This document shows positions 1 to 7,343 of a stretch of 64,000 nucleotides of DNA, in pieces; the stretch's first letter is position 1; every line of letters starts with the position of its first letter. A program made the translations under genes and the position numbers. The notes beneath the pieces were generated by a model, which did not search any database, was not told where the DNA came from, and saw only the letters and a program-made list of their open reading frames with translations. The stretch is from Tsuneonella rigui (GTDB lineage Bacteria; Pseudomonadota; Alphaproteobacteria; Sphingomonadales; Sphingomonadaceae). The stretch lies in assembly GCF_003958625.1 (NCBI RefSeq), contig NZ_RSEL01000026.1:30654-94653 (forward strand). The letters run 5' to 3'.

Positions 1-824
1 ATCTGCGCGGCGACGGAGGGCGGCAGCACGGAAGCATCGCTGGCGACCTGCTGCACCTTGGTCGAATCGCTATCGGCCGGCACCCCGATCCGCCGTTCGA
101 GCGCGGCGCAGACCATCGCATCGTCGAAGCGGTCCTTGTGCGCGTACATGAACTCGCGCGCGGTCATCCCCTCGACTTCTGCGACATCCTCGTCGCTCAC
201 CGCGAGGCCAAGGAACGCGGCGAGCCGGCGGATCATCGCCCCGCGGTTGCGCGCGGCCCAGCGATAAGTCGCCAGCAGCGTGTCGGGCTCTTCGCGGCGG
301 GCGTACCAGCTAAGCAAGTGGGTGAAGTAGTCGCACCCGTTGGGCCCGCCGCCCAGCCACAGCGGGAAGAACTCCTCGAGGCTCAATGCGCCCCGCTCGA
401 TGTGCCAGCCGTCGAAGAAGCGGTAGAAGGAACAGTACGTCTCCTTGGGATCGCGCAGCGTGACGACGTAGCGCATGCCGGCGGGCAGCCGCTCGTACTC
501 GCGGTGGCTCTTGAAGCCGCGCGGTTGCGCGCGCTGCGGGCCGTTGATGTCGTGATCGATCAGCGGGGCGGAATCCTCCCACGGGACCACCCGGCTGATA
601 TCGTCGAAGTCCATCTCGCCCCTGGCCGTGGCGGCGACCGTGCGCAGCTGGTGGAACATCTGCTGCATCATGGTGGTGCCGCTCTTGGCCCAGCAGGCGA
701 TGAACACGTCGCCGGGCTCGTTCTCGAGCGGGCGGAAGTGCTGCAGCGGCTCGGCCATGATCGCGCCGACGTTGATGCCGAATTCCTCGACGCTGCGCGC
801 GCGCCTTCCCAGCCCTACGGTCAT
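1..824 (-). CDS. Sulfotransferase family protein (3' end outside window)
   Basis: Cytosolic-type PAPS-dependent sulfotransferase, cut by the left window edge, so about 274 residues are visible and the C-terminus is missing. The start is ATG at 824, preceded by a GGGGGAGG ribosome binding site. The PAPS 5'-phosphosulfate loop is visible as CWAKSGTTMMQQM near residues 44-56, with the usual Lys47. A 3'-phosphate binding segment RYVVTLRDPKETYCSFYRFF follows near 118-137, and the FKSH segment with a candidate catalytic His lies between them. The family transfers a sulfuryl group from PAPS to hydroxyl or amine acceptors; the acceptor cannot be told from sequence. It diverges from the nuclease-like gene at 928. 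Family assignment is secure; substrate is unknown. Confidence 0.85.
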   Translation of the reverse strand, partial: MTVGLGRRARSVEEFGINVGAIMAEPLQHFRPLENEPGDVFIACWAKSGTTMMQQMFHQLRTVAATARGEMDFDDISRVVPWEDSAPLIDHDINGPQRAQPRGFKSHREYERLPAGMRYVVTLRDPKETYCSFYRFFDGWHIERGALSLEEFFPLWLGGGPNGCDYFTHLLSWYARREEPDTLLATYRWAARNRGAMIRRLAAFLGLAVSDEDVAEVEGMTAREFMYAHKDRFDDAMVCAALERRIGVPADSDSTKVQQVASDASVLPPSVAAQ

Positions 825-927
825 GTGCGTTGCCTCCCCCCGAGGCGACCCTGCGCCCGCACTATGCCACGGCGGCGCTCAAGTGAAAACGGCTTGGCGT
901 GAGGGCGCGGCGCGCTAGCGTGCTAGG

Positions 928-1551
928 ATGGCTCGCCTGCCGCGCAACCCTTGGCCGAAAGACAGCGGCAACGTCGTTCGCTTCCGCAAGCGCAGCCGCT
1001 GGACCAAGCCTGCGGCTTATGGCGTGAAGCCGGCGCGCTTTCGGCGGCCGGGCAAGAGCTGGCGGCAGGAGTGGTTCGAGATGCGCCCGATCCTGTTTCT
1101 CATCGCGCTGGTGACGATCGCGCTGCTCTACCAGACGCCCGGCTTCTACGAGCCGCCCGGCTTCCTGCAGAGCGCGCCCGACCGGATCGAAGGCGTGTTC
1201 ACCCGCTGCGGGCCGGGCCGAGGGACGTTCTGCGTGATCGACGGCGACACCTTCAAGCTGGGCGACACCAAGTACCGCGTGACCGGCATCGACACCGCCG
1301 AGGTCCACGCCCGCTGCCCGGCCGAGGCGGCGCGGGCCGAGGCCTCGACCACGGCGCTGCAAGGCTGGCTCAGCGCCGGGGCGTTCCAGATCACCACCCG
1401 GCTCGACCAGCCCACCGACCGCTACGGCCGCACCCTCGCCATCGTAAAGCGCACGAGGCCCGACGGCAGCGAGGAGCGGCTGGCCGACTGGATGCAAGCC
1501 CACGGCGGCGCGCGGGGCTATGACGGCGGGTTCAGGGGTGGGTGGTGTTGA
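928..1551 (+). CDS. Membrane-anchored staphylococcal-nuclease-like (SNase) protein
   Basis: 207 residues. A basic cytoplasmic N-terminus of about 51 residues is followed by one transmembrane helix (about 53-69, from MRPILFLIALV). A thermonuclease-like domain runs from about 98 to 175. The family catalytic positions can be matched: DGD at 105-107, Arg117 in YRVTGIDTAEV, Glu125, and Arg168 in DRYGRTLAIV, so the nuclease fold looks intact. The predicted topology puts the nuclease domain in the periplasm, where such proteins degrade or salvage nucleic acids. An alternative start at the internal Met (1081) would leave only the membrane helix and the domain. A protein with an Excalibur motif, often fused to SNase domains elsewhere, is encoded convergently next door. 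The family call is good; the substrate is inferred. Confidence 0.72.
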   Translation: MARLPRNPWPKDSGNVVRFRKRSRWTKPAAYGVKPARFRRPGKSWRQEWFEMRPILFLIALVTIALLYQTPGFYEPPGFLQSAPDRIEGVFTRCGPGRGTFCVIDGDTFKLGDTKYRVTGIDTAEVHARCPAEAARAEASTTALQGWLSAGAFQITTRLDQPTDRYGRTLAIVKRTRPDGSEERLADWMQAHGGARGYDGGFRGGWC

Positions 1552-1554
1552 GGC

Positions 1555-1851
1555 TCAGCCCCAACTTTCGCACGCGATCCCATCGCTATCACCGTCGAAA
1601 TAGTCGCGATAGCCTGGCTCCCCGCGACGAATGGGGGCCGCGCCCGCAGCGCTTGCTTCGCTGCAGCCGCTATAGGTCACGCTGTTTTCGATTGCGGCGC
1701 GCTCTTCAGGGCTCATTAGCATGACTTCCACCTGCGGATACAGGAACCACACACCTGCGAATGCCATCGCTGCGTAAATCGCTATGTCCGCGTAGGAGAT
1801 CTGGTCACGTCGGTGACGGTTCTTCCCAAGGCGTTGATTACGACGGCGCAT
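1555..1851 (-). CDS. Excalibur calcium-binding domain protein, single-pass membrane
   Basis: 98 residues. There is a strongly basic N-terminus (MRRRNQRLGKNRHRRD), one transmembrane helix at about 21-39, and a short extracytoplasmic tail ending in the Excalibur signature DGDSDGIACE (86-95), with Cys63 as the probable disulfide partner. Excalibur domains are small Ca2+-binding modules resembling an EF-hand loop and are commonly attached to secreted SNase-like nucleases or cell-surface proteins. Its end lies three bases from the end of the SNase-like gene on the other strand, so the pair looks like a split version of the usual fusion. The domain call is firm; the role is inferred. Confidence 0.75.
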   Translation of the reverse strand: MRRRNQRLGKNRHRRDQISYADIAIYAAMAFAGVWFLYPQVEVMLMSPEERAAIENSVTYSGCSEASAAGAAPIRRGEPGYRDYFDGDSDGIACESWG

Positions 1852-1898
1852 ACGGTGAAGATAAACGTCAATAGTTTGCGAGCCGTGAAGGGCATGGA

Positions 1899-2480
1899 AT
1901 GAAGAAACCCGCGACAGTCGAAGCGCTCGACAAGCTCGGACGGGTGCGGCTGTCGAAGCACTTCTTCATGCGCGAGATGCTCATGTCGGAAATCGCGCAA
2001 GTGCACGGGCTACTCAACGCGCCCGACGACCCGGACCTCGCGATCGAGGTTGGCACTCGGCTGTGTGAGGATTTGCTCGAGCCGATTCAGGAACGCTGGG
2101 GGCGGATCACGATCCGAAGCGCCTATCGCTCTGCGGAGGTAAATGCGCTCGGCAATGCGATGCAAAAGGCGGGCAAGACCGGCTACACCTGCGCAAGCAA
2201 CGAGGCGAACAACGCCCGCCACATCTGGGACCGCCTCGACGCGAACGGCCACAAGGGCGCGATGGCTTGCATCGTCATCCCCGACTTCGCCGACGTGTAC
2301 CCGGAGGAGGGCGGCTGGCAAGTACTGGCGCGCTGGATCGACGAAATGCTGCCTTATTCGTCGCTGCATTTCTTCCCGAAGCTATGGGCGGTGAACGTCG
2401 GCTGGCACGAGGTACCCGAGCGGCGGATCGACAGTTATGCGGTGCCGAAGGGGCGTTGGGTCTCGAAAGAAACGGCCTGA
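1899..2480 (+). CDS. Conserved hypothetical protein, possibly M15 peptidase-like
   Basis: 193 residues, soluble, no signal peptide. The middle segment around residues 71-86 (TIRSAYRSAEVNALGN) resembles the SGYRS-x-xxN segment of D-Ala-D-Ala carboxypeptidase / M15 peptidases found in cell-wall and phage proteins. Candidate metal-site residues (His108 in RHIWDRLD, His157 in LHFFPK, His170 in WHEVP) are present, but the spacing of the canonical HxxxxxxD motif is not met, so catalysis is doubtful. The start ATG at 1899 has weak upstream Shine-Dalgarno-like sequence (GAAGGGC). It sits between the Excalibur gene and the SIR2-like gene in an accessory-looking patch. Treat the M15 link as a hypothesis. 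Confidence 0.55.
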   Translation: MKKPATVEALDKLGRVRLSKHFFMREMLMSEIAQVHGLLNAPDDPDLAIEVGTRLCEDLLEPIQERWGRITIRSAYRSAEVNALGNAMQKAGKTGYTCASNEANNARHIWDRLDANGHKGAMACIVIPDFADVYPEEGGWQVLARWIDEMLPYSSLHFFPKLWAVNVGWHEVPERRIDSYAVPKGRWVSKETA

Positions 2481-2526
2481 TCACGGCCCGTACTACCAGC
2501 GTCAAAGTCCTCGTGGTTGCGTTGAC

Positions 2527-3750
2527 TCAAGGCGCGTCCCGACTGGATAACCGTTCAAGCACTTCGCTGGTGAGTGGTGACCTGGTCGGATCAGCCGAGA
2601 TCATGCATTCGTGAAGAGCCTCGTTCAATCCTTCCGCAAATGGCTCCTCAATTAGACGGATCTCGACGTGCGCCTTTGCCGCCTCGCCTGAGCTAACTCG
2701 CTGGCGGTGAGCAAAGACATCAAGTGCTCTCTTGTCTAAGCCGGGATTTATAACGATCAGCTTCGCTTGACGTCTTGTGCGCATCCAAGCTCTAATCATC
2801 GCATTGACGTGTTGGTCGCCAAAGGAGTAGCCGGCAACAAGAAGAATGTTAGACTGCCTCAGCTGTTCAAAGAACGAATGACGAAGTGCTAAAAACGGAC
2901 CATCGGAGAAAAGCTTCTCCGCTTGCCCGCCAAAAATAAGAGCGTGTTTCTTATTTGGCAGTAATCGGTCGGACACTTCGATATCGTCGAAATTTTCTAA
3001 ATACCAATTAAGTGATCCGTGCAATTTGATAAGTTTGATTTCGCCATCATAGAATTTGATATATCGGCGCAGGTTCCAGCTGCGTAGCCCGTAATCTATC
3101 GAGATGCCGCGCGACTTTGCAGAACGCTCCAAAAGCAAATCGTAATTCAGGCTCCCGATGCAGCTGAAGCGATCAGATGCATGTTCGAGCAGCCGCTCTA
3201 CATAGGAATAGCTTTCCTCTCGAGGTGTAAGGAGTCTGACCAAGACTTCGATAAACCGATCAGCATCATAAGCAGGCGATCCAGTTCCACGAAGTGAGCG
3301 TCCAAGTGTATGAGAAATATTTTCGATGGCGTGGCGGTTGATTGAGTACGCAATCGCGTTCGTGCTAGTCAAAGAACGTGACGGTCTTCGTTCAAGAATG
3401 TCATAAAAGCTGCTCCGAAATTCACCTTCATCAAACGGCTCAGGCCGATCGCCAAAGGCCCTAAGATCATCCCACCCAGTCACAAACTCTGACAATACGT
3501 TCGAGTCGCGCCTAAGAAATTGTTTTACCGCATCGTAGGCAGTTTCGACATCAACCCGCTGGAAAGGCGATCCGCCGTTCCGGGTGGCACGGACTAACAG
3601 TTTGGAGATCACGTATCCGAAGAGATGACCTTCCGGATAGCCACGCGCGACGAGGTAGTTGTAAACCTCCTGCGTCAGATCGAAAGTATTGAGAAGTCCG
3701 GCGTCGATTGAAGCGCCGGCCCCCAGAAGCGCGAGAGGCTTCCCCGCCAC
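2527..3750 (-). CDS. SIR2-like domain protein, probable NAD-consuming effector
   Basis: 407 residues of the prokaryotic SIR2-like (SIR2_2) type. The NAD-binding motif is at the extreme N-terminus (LLGAGASIDAGL, 8-19). The Asn-containing motif is SLNYDLLLE (200-208, Asn202), the presumed catalytic His is in KLHGSLNW (His244), and a C-terminal VAGYSFGDQHVN lies at 305-316. Proteins of this family studied in phage defence (Thoeris ThsA, DSR, HerA-SIR2) hydrolyse NAD+; this one has no visible partner or extra sensor domain. The start is GTG at 3750, sharing its first G with the nrdB stop (TAGTG), so it is probably translated by coupling to nrdB. Base composition differs from the neighbours: 53 of 120 bases in 2881-3000 are G/C against roughly two thirds nearby, which suggests horizontal acquisition. 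Defence is an inference. Confidence 0.8.
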   Translation of the reverse strand: MAGKPLALLGAGASIDAGLLNTFDLTQEVYNYLVARGYPEGHLFGYVISKLLVRATRNGGSPFQRVDVETAYDAVKQFLRRDSNVLSEFVTGWDDLRAFGDRPEPFDEGEFRSSFYDILERRPSRSLTSTNAIAYSINRHAIENISHTLGRSLRGTGSPAYDADRFIEVLVRLLTPREESYSYVERLLEHASDRFSCIGSLNYDLLLERSAKSRGISIDYGLRSWNLRRYIKFYDGEIKLIKLHGSLNWYLENFDDIEVSDRLLPNKKHALIFGGQAEKLFSDGPFLALRHSFFEQLRQSNILLVAGYSFGDQHVNAMIRAWMRTRRQAKLIVINPGLDKRALDVFAHRQRVSSGEAAKAHVEIRLIEEPFAEGLNEALHECMISADPTRSPLTSEVLERLSSRDAP

Positions 3751-4826
3751 TACTCCGCGGCCACAGCCCCGGCGTCATCCCCGAACAGCCCCGGCTCGCT
3801 CGCGTCCGCCGCGGCTTCGCCGAGGTCGTTCGCGCCATCCCCCGCCTTCGCCTTCTGGCGGCTGTCGAAGCTCGACCACACGTCGCCCCAGTTTCCGCGG
3901 GTGGCGGCCTTGGAGTATTCGGTGGCGCGGGTTTCGAAGAAGTTGGCGTGCTCCACGCCGTTCAAGAGCGGGGCGAGCCAGGGGAGGGGGTGGTCCTCGA
4001 CCATGTAGATCGGCTGGAAGCCCAGCTGCCCCAGGCGCCAGTCGGCGATGTAGCGGATGTAGCGCTTGATCTCCTTGGCGCTCATGCCGGGGACCGGGCC
4101 CTGCTCGAACGCGAGGTCGATGAAGGCGTCCTCCAGCCGCACCGTCTTCTGGCACATGTCGAGGATGTCTTCCTTGACCGCCTTGGTCAGGCACTGGCGT
4201 TCGGCCACGAAGGCGTGGAACAGGCGGGTGATGCCTTCGCAGTGCAGGCTTTCGTCGCGGACCGACCAGCTGACGATCTGGCCCATGCCCTTCATCTTGT
4301 TGAAGCGCGGGAAGTTCATCAGCATCGCGAAGCTGGCGAACAGCTGCAGCCCTTCGGTGAAGCCGCCGAACATGGCGAGCGTGCGGGCGATATCCTCGTC
4401 GCTATCGACCCCGAACTGCGCGAGGTAATCGTGCTTATCGCGCATCTCCTGGTACTCGAGGAACATGCCGTACTCGCTCTCGGGCATGCCGATCGTGTCG
4501 AGCAGGTGGCTGTAGGCGGCGATGTGGACCGTCTCCATGTTGCTGAACGCGGTCAGCATCATCTTGATCTCGGTCGGCTTGAACACCCGGCCGTACTTGT
4601 CGTGGTAGCAATCCTGCACCTCGATATCGGCCTGGGTGAAGAAGCGGAAGATCTGCGTGAGAAGGTTGCGCTCGTGATCGGAGAGCTTCTGCGCCCAGTC
4701 GCGGCAGTCCTCGCCCAGCGGCACTTCTTCCGGCAGCCAGTGGACCTGCTGCTGGCGCTTCCAGAAGTCGTAGGCCCACGGGTATTCGAAGGGCTTGTAG
4801 GTCTTGCGGGCTTCGAGCAACGACAT
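3750..4826 (-). CDS. nrdB: Class I ribonucleotide reductase small (radical-generating) subunit
   Basis: 358 residues. NrdB houses the di-iron/tyrosyl radical cofactor that NrdA needs to reduce ribonucleoside diphosphates. The ligand set matches E. coli R2: Asp67, Glu98 and His101 (METVHIAAYSH), Glu158, Glu192 and His195 (DESLH), with the radical tyrosine at Tyr105 exactly seven residues after Glu98, as in E. coli Tyr122. No ATP cone precedes the fold; the sequence starts directly with KTYKPFEYPWAYDFW. The C-terminus (about 325-358) is an Ala/Asp-rich tail. Its partner nrdA lies 5 kb away on the same strand. A NrdR-box-like palindrome lies about 40 bases upstream. The stop codon overlaps the start of the SIR2-like gene. 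Confidence 0.96.
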   Translation of the reverse strand: MSLLEARKTYKPFEYPWAYDFWKRQQQVHWLPEEVPLGEDCRDWAQKLSDHERNLLTQIFRFFTQADIEVQDCYHDKYGRVFKPTEIKMMLTAFSNMETVHIAAYSHLLDTIGMPESEYGMFLEYQEMRDKHDYLAQFGVDSDEDIARTLAMFGGFTEGLQLFASFAMLMNFPRFNKMKGMGQIVSWSVRDESLHCEGITRLFHAFVAERQCLTKAVKEDILDMCQKTVRLEDAFIDLAFEQGPVPGMSAKEIKRYIRYIADWRLGQLGFQPIYMVEDHPLPWLAPLLNGVEHANFFETRATEYSKAATRGNWGDVWSSFDSRQKAKAGDGANDLGEAAADASEPGLFGDDAGAVAAE

Positions 4827-4864
4827 GTTGTGGTTCCTGTGCGACTGGCGGCGTGCTGGCGCGA

Positions 4865-4880
4865 ACCCTCAATATAGGGT
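4865..4880 (-). promoter_or_regulatory. NrdR-box-like palindrome upstream of nrdB
   Basis: ACCCTCAATATAGGGT reads on the nrdB strand as ACCCTATATTGAGGGT. It matches 12 of 16 positions of the NrdR consensus ACACWATATATWGTGT and is nearly self-complementary. It lies 39 bases upstream of the nrdB ATG, where a repressor would block transcription. NrdR is the usual regulator of nrd genes in proteobacteria. A second box at the typical three-turn spacing is not obvious. Confidence 0.55.
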
Positions 4881-4970
4881 TTCAGGCCGCTGATTCGAAG
4901 CCAAATCGCAAGATTGAGGCGGGGATAAAGTGCTTATCGCCTACCGCCCGGCGGCTGCTTGAGGCGGAAC

Positions 4971-4995
4971 GGAACCGCCGGTCTCGTCAACGGTT
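4971..4995 (+). promoter_or_regulatory. Possible EcfG-type (general stress) promoter
   Basis: GGAAC at 4971-4975, a 16-base spacer, then GGTT at 4992-4995. The alphaproteobacterial EcfG/SigT consensus is GGAAC-N16/17-CGTT, so there is one mismatch in the -10 element. Transcription would start near 5002 and run into the hairpin-rich stretch and terminator that follow, and beyond them the acidic protein gene at 5189. Confidence 0.4.
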
Positions 4996-5001
4996 CACTG
5001 G

Positions 5002-5131
5002 TTAACGGCCGGCACGGATCGAGCCCTACCGGCTGCAATGAGGGAAAACCGCGGGCGTGCCCGAATTTTCCCCTTTTCGCGGGCATTGTCCGCACCCTCG
5101 CGCCCCTCTCCTAACCGGGAGGGGCGTTTTG
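5002..5131 (+). ncRNA. Predicted small RNA between nrdB and the acidic protein
   Basis: A stretch of about 130 bases without a convincing reading frame, bounded by a possible EcfG promoter (4971-4995) and a strong intrinsic terminator (5101-5130). It contains a nested hairpin at 5042-5072: outer arms GGGAAAA (5042-5048) and TTTTCCC (5066-5072), with an inner CGGG/CCCG stem. The terminator is oriented for + strand transcription, although no protein gene lies upstream of it on that strand, which is the main argument for an RNA product. Alternatively it is a leader whose terminator attenuates the gene at 5189. Confidence 0.35.
5101..5130 (+). terminator. Rho-independent terminator
   Basis: CGCCCCTC (5101-5108) pairs with GAGGGGCG (5119-5126) around a 10-base loop, followed by TTTT at 5127-5130 and a further GGTTT. 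It lies between nrdB (which runs the other way) and the acidic protein gene. Confidence 0.7.
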
Positions 5132-5188
5132 GTTTGCGCGGGACCTAGCGCGTGGCGGGCGCGTTGGAAGGGGGAAGGAGAGCACGTC

Positions 5189-5473
5189 ATGTCCGAACTC
5201 GAACCCGAAGACTCGCGCGTCATCACCAATACCCAGAACCGCGCCCCCGGGGAGCCACCGCGCACCGGCCCGCGCGAGGACGAAGCCCGCGCCCAAGCCG
5301 GCCAGCCGACCGCCGAGGAGAGAGCGGCGAACGCCAACGGCGGCTTCGCCACCGAAGGCGATTCGCCCGAGCATCCAGACCGCATGGCCGGCACGTCCGC
5401 GCAGGAATACGCCGAGGAGCACGACGGCGAGACCGCCGACGACAGCGGCAGCTGGCGCGACCAGTCGGAGTAA
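5189..5473 (+). CDS. Small hydrophilic acidic protein, probably disordered
   Basis: 94 residues, starting MSELEPEDSRVITNTQNR. It is rich in Glu, Asp, Gly, Ala and Gln, with no hydrophobic segment, no Cys and no recognisable domain; most of it should be unstructured. The start ATG at 5189 has an excellent ribosome binding site (GGGGGAAGGAG, 8 bases away). Hydrophilin-like proteins of this sort are commonly controlled by the general stress response, and a possible EcfG promoter lies 195 bases upstream, though a terminator intervenes. No function is claimed. It is convergent with the PepSY-TM gene, 35 bases away. Confidence 0.6.
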   Translation: MSELEPEDSRVITNTQNRAPGEPPRTGPREDEARAQAGQPTAEERAANANGGFATEGDSPEHPDRMAGTSAQEYAEEHDGETADDSGSWRDQSE

Positions 5474-5508
5474 GGGCTAGGCGAGGCGAGGGGCGACCCC
5501 GCCTCGGG

Positions 5509-5895
5509 TCACTTCCAGAACCAGCGGTCCCGCGCGCCGCGCCGCGCGCGCTCGCGCCACATGCGCACGTAGAGCCAGATCCCCGACACCGAGAAGAAGA
5601 TCAGCGCCAGGCCGGAGAGGAACGAGATAGCCTCGCCCGCCTTGCCGAACTCGGAGCCTGAGTGGATGTGGTGGAAGAAGCCGGTCAGCGCCGCGAGGCC
5701 GGTGCGCTCGCCCTTGGGCGGCATGCAGCGCCAACCTTCGGGGCAGACGAATCCCGGCGGTGGCGCGACTTCGGCCGCGCCAGCTGAAGCCGCCTCGCCC
5801 GACCACGCGCCGAGATGGCTGAGCACCCCGGTCACCGCTATCCACAGCATGAACACGGCGAAGAAAACCGACAGCCAGCGATGCCACTTGCGCAA
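5509..5895 (-). CDS. PepSY-associated transmembrane protein
   Basis: 128 residues. The sequence begins RKWHRWLSVFFAVFMLWIAVTGVLSHL, typical of the PepSY_TM family, with a second membrane helix near the C-terminus (FLSGLALIFFSVSGIWLYVRMW). The periplasmic loop contains a Cys pair (CPEGWRC) and an HHIHSG segment. The family is small and often linked to iron or haem/siderophore reduction. The start is chosen as TTG at 5895 because it has AAGGA eight bases upstream; a longer TTG at 5934 would add 13 residues without an obvious ribosome binding site. Family fairly sure, role not. Confidence 0.65.
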   Translation of the reverse strand: MRKWHRWLSVFFAVFMLWIAVTGVLSHLGAWSGEAASAGAAEVAPPPGFVCPEGWRCMPPKGERTGLAALTGFFHHIHSGSEFGKAGEAISFLSGLALIFFSVSGIWLYVRMWRERARRGARDRWFWK

Positions 5896-5973
5896 TGCGC
5901 CAATCCTTTTGTTGCAAATGCTTCGCAAGCGCAACTGACACGGCGCCGGTCGGGGCGCAACTGGTTTCGTAGT

Positions 5974-7014
5974 CTAGTGGGCGCGGAGGCCGCGGAGCGC
6001 TTCGACCACACCAATCACCCGCGGCGCGATCAAGCCGGCGGGCTTCTCCCACACCGCCGGCCGCTCGACCTCCTGCCCGCCCATGCGCCCCTTGAACCGA
6101 TACACATCCGGGTTGGCGTCGGGGTCGATCCCGCCGAGATCGTAGCGCTTGAGCCCGCGTTCGCGAGCATGCTCGATCACCGCCCACTGCAGCAGGAACG
6201 CTGCCCGCTCCTCGCGCCCCACTGGGTCGACCGCGCCGAGCAGGTAAACCGCGGTGTCTCCGGTGAATGCGCCGATATGGCCGCCGACCAACCTATCACC
6301 GGCATAAGCGAGGTGTGCGACAAACGGTGGCGGCTCATCCGGGACAGCGTGGCGCGCGGCGCGCGCGTAGAACTCCGCATCCTGCGCCAGCCCAAACCGC
6401 TTCTGCGCGGCGAGGTCAGCCAACATCGGCTGCAACTGCGCGATGTCCTCGGGCGCAGAGCTGCGCACCACTCGTAAATCCCCCCGCTCGCCGCGCCGCA
6501 AGTCTGTCCGCCACTTGCCGGCTAGCGATGCGCGCAATTCGTCGAGCGACGGCGACAGGTCCAGCGCGATCGTGCGCCCGCCGTTCGCGGAGCGCTTGAA
6601 CCCGAGGTCGCGGTAATCGGCATCCAGGCCGCCGCTCGCCCCCTGTTCGACCGGCGCGCTGACCCGCACTGTCAGCTTACGGCGCGCGTAGTGGCGAGCG
6701 ATCTCGCCGAGGCATGCCTCCCAGACGGCCGAAGAAAAGTTCTCATCCGTCCGCCGCGTGGCCGGGCCACCGTGCAGATAGGCAAGGCCCCCGCCGAGCA
6801 GCGGAATCGGCTTGATCCGCACGCTAGCAAATCCAGCCGCTTCGCCAGTGTCCTCGACCACCACGAACTCGGCGCACGTGCCCACGCGCGCTGCCGCTTC
6901 GAGCGCGTAGCCAGGCTCCTGCGTGTAATCGAGATCGGCGAACAACCGGCTGCAGCGCTGCGCCTCGGCCAAGTTGACCGTGCGCAAGCGAATGGTGCCA
7001 GGGTTTGCGCTCAT
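5974..7014 (-). CDS. FemAB-like / GNAT-fold peptidoglycan or polysaccharide acyl-transferase
   Basis: 346 residues. It has a double GNAT-like arrangement typical of FemAB-related proteins: an N-terminal half to about residue 165 and a C-terminal GNAT domain with AHLAYAGDRLVGGHIGAFTGD and LLQWAVIEHARERGLKRYDLGGIDP. FemAB-type enzymes transfer amino acids or acyl groups in cell-envelope synthesis; in sphingomonads such genes accompany exopolysaccharide clusters. The start ATG at 7014 (MSANPGTIRL) is preferred over an upstream in-frame extension because the extension runs through the inverted repeat described separately. The start region itself (TTGCTGGATATGAG) is duplicated in inverted orientation at 7235-7266. 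Divergent from the GNAT gene at 7344. Confidence 0.72.
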   Translation of the reverse strand: MSANPGTIRLRTVNLAEAQRCSRLFADLDYTQEPGYALEAAARVGTCAEFVVVEDTGEAAGFASVRIKPIPLLGGGLAYLHGGPATRRTDENFSSAVWEACLGEIARHYARRKLTVRVSAPVEQGASGGLDADYRDLGFKRSANGGRTIALDLSPSLDELRASLAGKWRTDLRRGERGDLRVVRSSAPEDIAQLQPMLADLAAQKRFGLAQDAEFYARAARHAVPDEPPPFVAHLAYAGDRLVGGHIGAFTGDTAVYLLGAVDPVGREERAAFLLQWAVIEHARERGLKRYDLGGIDPDANPDVYRFKGRMGGQEVERPAVWEKPAGLIAPRVIGVVEALRGLRAH

Positions 7015-7266
7015 ATCCAGCAATGGCCTGGATCGCGTGCAGAAGCCCGCTGGGGAGGAGTGCGGCGCAGACGCGTAGCCATTGCTACGCGCAAGCAAGC
7101 GACGCGCCCAGCGGGCTTCTGCACGCGACCGCAGCGCGGCGGGCGCATTTTGGCCCAAGCCGGCGTCCCTCGTCGGTCACGATGGCATGCATCGCTCCCT
7201 CCTCGCTCCTTGTCCTGAGCCAAAACGCGCTCCGTCCAGGCCGTTGCTGGATATGAGTGCAGACCC
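7001..7266. repeat. Nested inverted-repeat element between two divergent genes
   Basis: Outer arms 7001-7032 and 7235-7266 are inverted copies of 32 bases with three mismatches; each contains the sequence around an ATG (CTGGATATGAG). Middle arms 7034-7054 and 7107-7127 are a perfect 21-bp inverted repeat, enclosing a hairpin CGCGTAGC-CATT-GCTACGCG at 7072-7091. A further imperfect pair, GCGCATTTTGGC (7143-7154) and GCCAAAACGCGC (7219-7230), lies in the right half. It fills almost the whole intergenic region between the FemAB-like and GNAT genes and looks like a REP/MITE-like palindromic element or a fold-back duplication. No transposase is present. Confidence 0.75.
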
Positions 7267-7343
7267 TATAGGGTCCCGTCACCGGGTGCTGGCTCTAAGC
7301 CATTGCGCCCCACCGTCAACCTGCCGAGCCGGGCGAGAGCTGG

